Assembly (NCBI GenBank): GCA_007130155.1
Contig: SLTB01000042.1
Location: forward strand, 1-45,360
Length of the DNA stretch: 45,360 nt
Source of the DNA: Pseudomonadales bacterium
GTDB lineage: Bacteria; Pseudomonadota; Gammaproteobacteria; Pseudomonadales; Azotimanducaceae
Reading direction: 5' to 3'
The notes beneath the pieces are model-generated. The model searched no databases. It had not been told where the DNA came from and saw only the letters and a program-made list of their open reading frames with translations. Position numbers and translations under genes: made by a program. Position 1 is the stretch's first letter; each line of letters starts with the position of its first letter. Below, in pieces: positions 8,400 through 17,695 of this stretch.

Positions 8400-9941
8400 G
8401 TGACCTCGACAAAGGCAGCAAGCACCGATATCGCTACCTATGTGGACGTGCTGATCGTCGGGGCCGGTATATCCGGCGTCGGTTCGGCCTATCATCTGCA
8501 GCAGCAATGCCCCGACAAGAGCTACCTCATCCTGGAGATGAAGGAGACCTTCGGTGGCACCTGGGACACGCACAAGTACCCGGGCATTCGCTCCGATTCC
8601 GATCTCTACACCTTCGGCTATCGCTTTAAACCCTGGGTTGGTCCACCGATCGCGACGGCCGAAGAGATCCTGACCTACATGGATGAGGTCATCGAGGAGA
8701 ACGGCATCGACCGGCATATCCGTTACGGCCACCGCATCACGCGCTGCAGTTGGTCGAGTGACCGCAACCTCTGGACCGTGGACGTGACCCGGCTGGCCGA
8801 TGGCGCCGAACTGGTCTTCACCTGCCATTTCCTCTGGATGTGCCAGGGCTACTACGACCATGAGCGTCCCTACCTGCCGGACTGGAAGGGGCTTAGGGAC
8901 TATGAGGGCCAGTTCGTTCACGCCCAGCTCTGGGATCCGGATACCGACTACGCGGGCAAGCGCATCCTCGTCATCGGTTCCGGTGCCACGGCGGCGACCC
9001 TGATCCCGGCCTTCGCCGAGAAGGCAGCGCATGTAACCATGCTGCAGCGATCGCCCACCTACTTCTTCTGTCACCCGAACAGAAACGACCTCGCCGACCG
9101 CCTGCGCGAGATCGGAATCGACGAGCCCACCATTCATCGCGTCGTGCGCGCCCAGATCATCTACGACCAGAAGCAGATGCAGGAGCGCTGCTTCGAGGAG
9201 CCCGACGCCGTCTTCGAGGATCTCAAGGCGCTGATCCGTCAGTACGCCGGTGAGGACTTCGAGTTCGAGCCCCACTTCACGCCCAGCTACCGGCCCTGGC
9301 AGCAGCGCCTCGCCTTCTGTCCCGACGGCGACGTGTTCCAGGCCGCCGCTGCCGGCAAGCTCAGCGTCGTCACGGACACCATCGACACATTCACGCCCAA
9401 GGGCGTGCAGACCAGCTCCGGTGAGGAACTCGAAGCCGACATCATCGTCGCCGCCACCGGCTTCCGCCTGTCGGTGATGGGGGAGATCCCCTTCGAGGTG
9501 GATGGTGAGCCCGTGCATTGGAATGACACGGTCACCTATCGCGGCATGATGTTCACCGGCGTGCCGAACATGCTCTGGGTCTTCGGCTACTTCCGCGCCA
9601 GCTGGACCCTGCGCGTGGACATGCTCGGCGACTTCGTCTGCAGGCTGCTCAACCACATGGATGAAATCGGTGCCAGGCGTATCGAGGTGGCATTGCGGGA
9701 CGAGGATCAGGACATGGCGATCCTGCCGTGGATCGAAGAGGACAATTTCAACCCGAACTACCTGATGCGCGATCTCGACCGCCTGCCGCGGCGGGGAGAC
9801 AAGCCCGAGTGGCGGCACAATCAGGATTACTGGAGCGAGCGGGTGGAGATACCGGCCATCGATGTGGACGGGCCGGAGTTTCGCTACGATGGTAGGCGGC
9901 GGACTGGCAGCTCCACCGCGCGCAAGGCGGTCAGCGGCTGA
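8400..9941 (+). CDS. Class B flavin monooxygenase (Baeyer-Villiger type)
   Basis: The 513-residue protein is an FAD- and NAD(P)H-dependent monooxygenase. The first Rossmann motif is GAGISG (residues 21-26). GGTWDTHKYPGIRSD (from residue 52) matches the [AG]GxWxxxx[FY]PGxxxD signature of type I Baeyer-Villiger enzymes. YEGQFVHAQLWD (168-179) matches FxGxxxHxxxW[PD] with Tyr for Phe, and GSGATA (193-198) is the NADPH-binding Rossmann motif. Such enzymes turn ketones into esters or lactones with O2. I chose GTG at 8400 because GGGAAGG lies six bases upstream and the preceding in-frame stretch from 8256 has no family sequence and overlaps the FNR-like box. The substrate is unknown; a role with the neighbouring Rieske and Mo enzymes is inference. 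Confidence 0.88.
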   Translation: MTSTKAASTDIATYVDVLIVGAGISGVGSAYHLQQQCPDKSYLILEMKETFGGTWDTHKYPGIRSDSDLYTFGYRFKPWVGPPIATAEEILTYMDEVIEENGIDRHIRYGHRITRCSWSSDRNLWTVDVTRLADGAELVFTCHFLWMCQGYYDHERPYLPDWKGLRDYEGQFVHAQLWDPDTDYAGKRILVIGSGATAATLIPAFAEKAAHVTMLQRSPTYFFCHPNRNDLADRLREIGIDEPTIHRVVRAQIIYDQKQMQERCFEEPDAVFEDLKALIRQYAGEDFEFEPHFTPSYRPWQQRLAFCPDGDVFQAAAAGKLSVVTDTIDTFTPKGVQTSSGEELEADIIVAATGFRLSVMGEIPFEVDGEPVHWNDTVTYRGMMFTGVPNMLWVFGYFRASWTLRVDMLGDFVCRLLNHMDEIGARRIEVALRDEDQDMAILPWIEEDNFNPNYLMRDLDRLPRRGDKPEWRHNQDYWSERVEIPAIDVDGPEFRYDGRRRTGSSTARKAVSG

Positions 9942-9945
9942 GCTT

Positions 9946-9967
9946 CCCAACTATCCTGACAGTTGGG
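9946..9967. terminator. Hairpin between convergent genes
   Basis: CCCAACT (9946-9952) pairs with AGTTGGG (9961-9967) around an eight-base loop. It fills most of the 59-base gap between the monooxygenase stop and the stop of the convergent HNH gene. There is no clear U tract on either strand, so termination is plausible but not certain. Confidence 0.4.
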
Positions 9968-10000
9968 GGGTAGGGATGACGGGATCGCTACCCGCTGTGG

Positions 10001-11569
10001 TCAGGCGGCATCGCTGTCCTGGGAATTCCTCGGTGGTTTCCGCGGAGACGTGTTGTCCGGACCGTTCAGCGGAAACCTTTCCCGCATGATCTCATCCAGC
10101 CGTCGCTCCCTGGCGATTTTCTCCTCGCGCTGCTCTTGGGTCAGGGGCTTCGGAAACGGATAGCTGAAGTTCGGCCCGTGGCTGGCGCTGATCATGCAAT
10201 CCATCAGCATGCGCATGTCCATGCCGTGTCCCCATTCTGTAGAGGCCAAAGCCGTCTTCGCGGAGATGCCCAGCTTCTGTTGCATGTGCAGAGCGACGAT
10301 GCTGGTGTAGGTCGTGGGATCGAGGCGGAAGCTCGCCGACAACACCTGCCCGCCCGGATCGGTAAAGATCACTTCACCGTCATCGCTGCGTTCACAGCCG
10401 AAACCTTCCTCGTGAACGAGCCGATGATGGTGACGGCAGAGCATCGTGCAGTTCGAAAGTGACGTCTCACCGCCATCCGCCCAGTGGATGATGTGGTGGG
10501 CGTCCACGTAGCGCTGTTCGGTACACCCCGGGAAGGTACAGCCCCCGTCCCGGTGCATGAGTGCCTTGCGGATATGCCAGGGCACGGTCCGCTGCATCCG
10601 CCCCACCGACAGCGGTTCGCCTTTGCCGTTCTCCACCATCAGCACCCGGGAGGCATCGCAGCAGAGCCGGCGGGCGGTATCGGCCGCCACCACGCAGCCG
10701 GGTTCCAAGTGAGACTGCTGTTGAAGGGTCAGGTCCTCAGGGATCTCAGACTCGGATGCGACCTTCTGTTCCTGTTCTTCATCGCTGACGTTGCCGACAG
10801 GCACATGCAGGACCACCTGCACCCGCTCCGGGCCGCTGAGCGCCTGAGGTTCGCCTTTGCAGCCGGACTCCACGATGCGCAGCAGGGCATCGGCCCGCCG
10901 GGCCGACGCTGCCGTCTGGATGTCCCGCTGGATGACGCCATGGACGTTCTCGGTGGCGTCCTCGCTGTTGGCAGCCCCTTCCTCCCGGTACATGAAGTCG
11001 CGCATGGACTCGATGCACTTGATGAACAGCGCACCGTCCTCCGGCGACAGCTTGCCGCTGATGTGGAGCATGCCGTCGTCGTCCCAGTGCCAATCCAGCT
11101 TGCGCTCCTGCCGAAGCTTCAGCAGCCGCTCGGGATCGTGAAGCTTCTCGATCTTGCGATAGGCGGCGGTGAGGCGTTCGAGGTGGGAGGCCGTGCCCCG
11201 CAGGGCAACGCTGAGCAGGAAGGTCTCGTTTTCGGGGGTGGCCACCCGGCTGATGGCGCGGACCTTCGAGTAGCTGATCTGGCCGCGGGCGAAGTACTCC
11301 GAAATCTTCGGCAGATCCGGCAGGGCGCGGGCGACGCGGACCTTCTCCCGGGCGGCGCCCATGGCAATGCCGCATCGAGCGTTGAGCCAGTGCGCTGTGG
11401 ATTTCACACCGTACACATGCAGCGAGGCGACATTCTCCCAGGCCCGCACGCAGCGCAGGAACTGGTACTCGGCGGCGTACATGTGGGTGCAGAGCAGCCC
11501 GAGCTGGGCGTTGAGCTCTTGGTCGTTCATGGCGTCGAAGTCGGGAATGTCGAGCGTGGCTGGTTCCAT
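10001..11569 (-). CDS. DUF222 / HNH endonuclease domain protein (13E12-repeat type)
   Basis: The 522-residue protein has an N-terminal helical DUF222 region (about residues 20-320) and a C-terminal HNH nuclease domain. In the nuclease part, CTFPGC (344-349) and LCRHHH (377-382) resemble zinc ligands, and DAHHIIHWADGG (356-367) followed by N373 and HHRLVHE gives the His-Asn-His active site. The motif looks intact. Proteins of this architecture are abundant in actinobacteria as 13E12 repeat proteins and occur sporadically in proteobacteria; their biological role is poorly known. GGGAG lies just upstream of the ATG. A consensus-type LexA box 28 bases before the start points to induction by DNA damage. 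A parDE-like pair and a tRNA gene next door suggest an acquired segment. Confidence 0.9.
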   Translation of the reverse strand: MEPATLDIPDFDAMNDQELNAQLGLLCTHMYAAEYQFLRCVRAWENVASLHVYGVKSTAHWLNARCGIAMGAAREKVRVARALPDLPKISEYFARGQISYSKVRAISRVATPENETFLLSVALRGTASHLERLTAAYRKIEKLHDPERLLKLRQERKLDWHWDDDGMLHISGKLSPEDGALFIKCIESMRDFMYREEGAANSEDATENVHGVIQRDIQTAASARRADALLRIVESGCKGEPQALSGPERVQVVLHVPVGNVSDEEQEQKVASESEIPEDLTLQQQSHLEPGCVVAADTARRLCCDASRVLMVENGKGEPLSVGRMQRTVPWHIRKALMHRDGGCTFPGCTEQRYVDAHHIIHWADGGETSLSNCTMLCRHHHRLVHEEGFGCERSDDGEVIFTDPGGQVLSASFRLDPTTYTSIVALHMQQKLGISAKTALASTEWGHGMDMRMLMDCMISASHGPNFSYPFPKPLTQEQREEKIARERRLDEIMRERFPLNGPDNTSPRKPPRNSQDSDAA

Positions 11570-11596
11570 GGCGGGCTCCCATTCAGGGCTAAATAG

Positions 11597-11612
11597 CTGT
11601 CTGAATATACAG
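11597..11612. promoter_or_regulatory. LexA (SOS) box upstream of the HNH endonuclease gene
   Basis: The sequence CTGT-CTGAATAT-ACAG matches the gammaproteobacterial LexA consensus CTGT-N8-ACAG at every fixed position, with an AT-rich half. Read toward the gene it is AACTGTATATTCAGACAG. It lies 28 bases before the ATG at 11569 and just downstream of a possible promoter (11615-11643), overlapping the expected transcription start, where bound LexA would block transcription. Confidence 0.65.
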
Positions 11613-11614
11613 TT

Positions 11615-11643
11615 ATCTTACCCGGATGCGCGCCCCCGATAAA
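11615..11643 (-). promoter_or_regulatory. Candidate promoter of the HNH endonuclease gene
   Basis: On the minus strand TTTATC (11638-11643) and TAAGAT (11615-11620) are spaced by 17 bases. They match the sigma70 consensus at three and four positions respectively. The start point would fall inside the LexA box. A TATATT hexamer inside the box is an alternative -10, but it lacks a good -35. Confidence 0.35.
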
Positions 11644-11729
11644 CCACCCTGAAAGAACTTTTCGTCCGAATAAAACAGGCCTTTTATGCACTCTGGAGCC
11701 ATCAGAGGACGGCTGGAAGCGAGGGTGCA

Positions 11730-11767
11730 TTGATTCGGCGCAAACGCAGCGTATGATATTGTCATAC
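11730..11767 (+). promoter_or_regulatory. parDE promoter with an operator-like dyad over the -10 box
   Basis: TTGATT (11730-11735) and TATGAT (11752-11757) are spaced by 16 bases and match the sigma70 consensus at four and five positions. The perfect inverted repeat GTATGA-TATTG-TCATAC (11751-11767) covers the -10 box. A dyad here is what an autoregulating ribbon-helix-helix antitoxin would bind. The Shine-Dalgarno AGGAG follows at 11778. Confidence 0.55.
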
Positions 11768-11790
11768 TCTTGGTTTCAGGAGTGCCGGCC

Positions 11791-12042
11791 ATGGCCATGC
11801 ACCGGAAAACCATCACGCTGACCGAGCAACAGGACAGCTGGGTGAAAGGCCAGATCGAAAGCGGTCACTTCGGCAATGACAGTGAGTACATCCGCCACCT
11901 GATCCGGCGAGACCAGGAGGCTCAGGAACGTCTTGTCATGCTGAGAAATGCTCTCGCTGAGGGTGAGTCGAGCGGAAAACCCGAGCCGTTGGATGTGTCG
12001 GCGATCAAGGCGGCTGGCCGAAAGCGGATCAAGGCGGGCTGA
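11791..12042 (+). CDS. parD: ParD-like ribbon-helix-helix antitoxin
   Basis: The 83-residue protein starts MAMHRKTITLTEQQ, a beta strand and helix typical of the MetJ/Arc/CopG fold. SGHFGNDSEYIRHLIRR is a variant of the ParD SGRYxSxSEVVRxxLR motif. The acidic and flexible C-terminus would contact the toxin. The ATG at 11791 has AGGAG eight bases upstream; the ATG at 11797 is a possible alternative. The toxin gene begins four bases after its stop, the usual antitoxin-first order. By family analogy it neutralises the toxin and represses its own promoter. It may be active or a remnant, but the reading frame is complete. Confidence 0.85.
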   Translation: MAMHRKTITLTEQQDSWVKGQIESGHFGNDSEYIRHLIRRDQEAQERLVMLRNALAEGESSGKPEPLDVSAIKAAGRKRIKAG

Positions 12043-12045
12043 TGA

Positions 12046-12342
12046 GTGCTCAAACTGAGCGTCACGCCGAAGGCTGAATCAGACCTCATCGGAGTTTGGG
12101 TGTGCATCTGCGACGCATGGGGTGTTGATCAGGGGGACAAATACCTGGATCAGTTGGAGGCAGGGATGAAACAGCTGACCAGTCATCCTTCGCTCGGCAC
12201 GAACTACGCCCACGTTTTTCCTGGATACCGCAGGTTGCAGGTCGAGCATCACGCTGTTTTTTATCGCCTGGTTGAACCGGAGGTGATCATAGTCCGTGTG
12301 CTGCATGAGGACATGGATGCACCAGAAAGACTTCTGGATTAG
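12046..12342 (+). CDS. parE: RelE/ParE-family toxin
   Basis: The 98-residue protein has the RelE/ParE-superfamily pattern: an N-terminal strand (LKLSVTPKAESDL), two helices, then LTSHPSLGTNYAHVFPGYRRLQVEHHAVFYRL and a final strand with VRVLHEDMD, close to the usual VLHxRMD ending. It starts with GTG three bases after the parD stop; an ATG at 12042 is out of frame. ParE-type toxins inhibit DNA gyrase while RelE-type toxins cleave mRNA on the ribosome. Pairing with a ParD-like antitoxin favours the ParE type, but sequence alone does not settle this. Confidence 0.85.
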   Translation: MLKLSVTPKAESDLIGVWVCICDAWGVDQGDKYLDQLEAGMKQLTSHPSLGTNYAHVFPGYRRLQVEHHAVFYRLVEPEVIIVRVLHEDMDAPERLLD

Positions 12343-12398
12343 CGGGGCTGTGTTTCCAGCGTGGCTTTCGGGCCGGCACGATAGAAGGAAGCGGTAAC

Positions 12399-12426
12399 GC
12401 TCATGGCGCAGCCAAGCTGCATGAGC
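12399..12426 (-). terminator. Stem-loop downstream of tRNA-Leu
   Basis: GCTCAT (12399-12404) pairs with ATGAGC (12421-12426), and inside them GCAGC (12408-12412) pairs with GCTGC (12416-12420) around a CAA loop, with a GGC bulge on one side. It starts 28 bases past the tRNA 3' end. There is no strong U tract, so it may be a terminator or a processing or stability structure. Confidence 0.35.
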
Positions 12427-12453
12427 GCTTCGAAAGCAAGGCTCTGCTAATGC

Positions 12454-12540
12454 TGGTGCCGGAGGTGGGACTTGAACCCACACCCTCTTGCGAGGACCGG
12501 ATTTTGAGTCCGGCGCGTCTACCAATTCCACCACTCCGGC
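12454..12540 (-). tRNA. tRNA-Leu (anticodon CAA)
   Basis: Read on the minus strand, the 87-base gene starts GCCGGAGTGG, whose first seven bases pair with CTCCGGC of the acceptor stem, and ends with an encoded CCA. The anticodon stem CCGGA/TCCGG encloses the loop CTCAAAA, giving anticodon CAA at 12504-12506, which reads UUG. A long variable arm (CCTCGCAAGAGG) marks a class II tRNA, and the T-arm has GGTTCAAGTCC. All expected features are intact. Confidence 0.96.
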
Positions 12541-12550
12541 GCGGAGGCGG

Positions 12551-12579
12551 AGCATAGCGACCGAGGGCGCTGGGCTCAA
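12551..12579 (-). promoter_or_regulatory. Candidate promoter of tRNA-Leu
   Basis: On the minus strand TTGAGC (12574-12579) and TATGCT (12551-12556) are separated by 17 bases, each matching the sigma70 consensus at four positions. Transcription would begin only a few bases before the mature 5' end, in a GC-rich stretch reminiscent of a stringent discriminator. Confidence 0.5.
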
Positions 12580-12710
12580 TCCCGATTTTGTCTGTGATAT
12601 GGAAAAGGGTTCCCCACTGGACGCTGGCGCCCTGCTGGTATCTCATGGCGGCCTTCCGTGGGCGCAGATCGATACGAGCGTCCGCAACATGAACGCAAGG
12701 GAGAGGATTG

Positions 12711-15104
12711 ATGCTTCTAGGCAGGGCCGAGGTGCGGGCGCTGGGAACGGCCATCCTGGTGGCAATACTGGCCTTAGGCTGTGGTGGCAGTAACGACGGC
12801 ACCCTGGTCGAGCGCTCCACTGTGGCCATCCGTGGCGTGGTGGATGACGGTACGCCCACGTCGCCGGTGGCCAATGCCCGCTGCCGCGTACTCGATCTGG
12901 AAGGCCGAGTGCTGCATTCCGCCACGGCCAATGCCGATGGTGAGTTCGTGCTGCTGGCTGATCCGGGCGTGCGCGGCTTTATTGCCTGCGCCCCGCCCAA
13001 TCAGGCGGCACTGGAGCTGCGAACCTTCTTGAGCACTGTCGGGCTAGCAGAGGGTGGGGACCTCACCGGCCAGTTGGTGCTGCCATCGTCCACGGTGGTG
13101 GCGCGACTGGTGGCCCAGGAGTTCAGCGATGGTGTCGTCACGGATCCCGTGGCGCGCCGCGATGCGCTGATGGACGCCGTTGAGACGGATCCCGATCTCG
13201 GTCTGCTCACGGCCGTGGCCACGCTGCTGTTCAATACCCTGCAGGGAGGCGCGAATGCTGATTTCGAAGCCCTGTTCATGGATCTCGTGGACGACAGTGT
13301 CCTGGATGCCGCAGCCTTCGAGTCACTGGCCGAAGAGATCGACGCGGCAGTAGCTGAACTCGAGGTCGAGTTCGGCCGCAGCCTGCGGGCGGCCTTTCTG
13401 GCCCGCTTTCCGCCCTTCGATCTGAGTGTCCTGCACCATTCCGGCGGTGCTGGCGCGCTGCTCGACGCCGGGCCGGGGCTGGAGAACTTCGGCGGCGTGG
13501 CGCGCTTTGCCGCCGTGGTGGACGATGCCCGGTTCTCGGCGCGGACTTTTGGCCCCAGTATTCTCCTGTCCGGTGGCGATCAGACCACGCCCAGCCTCAT
13601 AAGGCAGGCCAGCATCGAGCGTCGCGATGGTGACTTCGATGCCGATGCCATGGCGCGTTTGGGTTACGCCGGCATGGCGCTGGGGCCTCGTGATCTGGCC
13701 CTCGGCCCGGTGGGGCTTGGGGGCTTTCTCACCGGCTTTGCGCCCGTCGTACCCATGATGACCTCGACCGTGGACCTGTCCGGAGAGCGGAACCTGCTTG
13801 GCAGCATAGCCGGTGAACGGTTGCCGCCGGTGACGGTGGTGGAAATCGGTGGGCGTCGGGTAGGGCTGGTGTCCGCCACCCGCCCGGATATGCGGGATGT
13901 CTCCAGCCCGCGCGGTCTGGCCTTTGCGCCAGCAGACGAACTCGTCGCGGTGGTGCAGGGCCAAGTCGACGCGGTCACCGGCGCTGGCGCCCGGGTGGTG
14001 ATCCTGCTTTCCCATCAGGCGGATCTGGCAGCTGATCGTGCCCTGGCTGAACAGCTGCGTGATGTGGATTTGGTCATCGCCGCTGGCGGCCACAGTCTGC
14101 TCGCCAACGAGGGCGATCGCCTTATTCCCGGGGATGCGGACCGGGTTGCCGGAACCTACCCGCAGTGGGCGACGGATCAGGACGGTGTGGAGGTGCCGCT
14201 GGTCAGCACAGCAGGTGAGTACCGCTATCTCGGTCGCCTCGACGTGTCGCTGGATCCGCTGGGCGTATTGCTGGGGATCGATGGGCTGAACTCCGGCCCG
14301 ATTCGCGTGGCCGGCTCAGGTACGCCGGATGGGGTGATGGCCGATGCCGGGATGGAGGCAGACGTCATCGAGCCCCTTTTGGCGGCCATGGAGACCCTGC
14401 GGGGGAACGAGGCCGCGCAGGTGCAGGTGGCCCTGGACGCCACCGCCGAGAATCTCCGTGCGCGGGAGACCAACTTCGGTAATCTGCTGGCGGATGCGGT
14501 ACTGGCTTTGGCTCGATCCCAGGCGCAGGGTTTTAATGCGGGCAATGCCAGCGCTGCCTTGGTGGATGCAGGCGCAGTGCTCATCGACGAAGTGCTGGCC
14601 GATGGCTCGAGTGTCAGCCGTGCGGATACCTTTGATCTGGTCGATGTGCAGCGGACGCTGGCCGTGATGACCAACGTCAGTGCCACCGGGCTCAAGCAGC
14701 TGCTGGAGTGGTCCCTGGCCAACGTGGGCGGACCCGAGTTCCTGCAACTCACAGGGTTGCGGATGGAATGGGACCCCAATGGAACTGCCCAGGTGCTCGG
14801 TGCTGACGGCGAGGTGGTCACCCCCGGTACCCGGGTGCGGCAGTTGCGTATCATCGGCGGCGCCACCCTCGTGGAAAACGGCGAGGTGCGCGAGAATGCG
14901 CCGAACCTGTCCTTGGCCACCACCGATCGGCTGGCCCAGGGCCTGCTCGGCAACCCCATCGTCGGTACGAGCCGAGTCAATCTCGGTTTATCGTTGCCAC
15001 AGGCGCTCGATCGCTTTCTGGTTGAAGCACTCCAGCGCCGGATTCGCTCCAATGATTTTCCGGTGGGTGGGCGCGAACGCATTATTCGCGTCGATGGCGG
15101 TTGA
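12711..15104 (+). CDS. Lipoprotein with degenerate 5'-nucleotidase (UshA-like) fold
   Basis: The 797-residue protein begins with a lipoprotein signal ending LALGC (Cys24). A carboxypeptidase-regulatory-like beta domain follows at about residues 35-105, then a helical stretch. A metallophosphoesterase-like domain spans about 235-520 and a 5'-nucleotidase C-terminal domain about 560-780, recognised by [13 protein letters not shown]. Most metal ligands of active family members are missing. The TND-x-H motif is replaced by [13 protein letters not shown] by GPRD, and GHSH by GHSL; only the GDQ aspartate and the LLSH histidine remain. The nucleoside-binding NGGxR is also lost. It is therefore probably a non-catalytic envelope protein. 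ATG 12711 follows AAGGGAG; TTG 12708 is less likely. The link to queA downstream looks incidental. Confidence 0.8.
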   Translation: MLLGRAEVRALGTAILVAILALGCGGSNDGTLVERSTVAIRGVVDDGTPTSPVANARCRVLDLEGRVLHSATANADGEFVLLADPGVRGFIACAPPNQAALELRTFLSTVGLAEGGDLTGQLVLPSSTVVARLVAQEFSDGVVTDPVARRDALMDAVETDPDLGLLTAVATLLFNTLQGGANADFEALFMDLVDDSVLDAAAFESLAEEIDAAVAELEVEFGRSLRAAFLARFPPFDLSVLHHSGGAGALLDAGPGLENFGGVARFAAVVDDARFSARTFGPSILLSGGDQTTPSLIRQASIERRDGDFDADAMARLGYAGMALGPRDLALGPVGLGGFLTGFAPVVPMMTSTVDLSGERNLLGSIAGERLPPVTVVEIGGRRVGLVSATRPDMRDVSSPRGLAFAPADELVAVVQGQVDAVTGAGARVVILLSHQADLAADRALAEQLRDVDLVIAAGGHSLLANEGDRLIPGDADRVAGTYPQWATDQDGVEVPLVSTAGEYRYLGRLDVSLDPLGVLLGIDGLNSGPIRVAGSGTPDGVMADAGMEADVIEPLLAAMETLRGNEAAQVQVALDATAENLRARETNFGNLLADAVLALARSQAQGFNAGNASAALVDAGAVLIDEVLADGSSVSRADTFDLVDVQRTLAVMTNVSATGLKQLLEWSLANVGGPEFLQLTGLRMEWDPNGTAQVLGADGEVVTPGTRVRQLRIIGGATLVENGEVRENAPNLSLATTDRLAQGLLGNPIVGTSRVNLGLSLPQALDRFLVEALQRRIRSNDFPVGGRERIIRVDGG

Positions 15105-15126
15105 GCCGGCCCGTCGGTCGAATGTG

Positions 15127-17694
<2,568 letters not shown>

Positions 17695-17695
<1 letters not shown>

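Noticed and set aside
8115-9950. Long open frame (611 codons) on the minus strand over the monooxygenase gene
   Set aside because: It is the antisense shadow of a gene with clear FAD, NADPH and Baeyer-Villiger motifs. Its translation is rich in His, Gly and Val with no recognisable family pattern, as expected from high-GC antisense frames.
10484-11596. 370-codon plus-strand frame opposite the HNH endonuclease gene
   Set aside because: The minus-strand gene has a complete HNH motif, a ribosome site and an operator. The plus-strand translation has no family features.
11770-11790. Upstream TTG start for parD
   Set aside because: It would place the AGGAG ribosome site inside the coding sequence; ATG 11791 lies eight bases after it and gives the normal antitoxin N-terminus.
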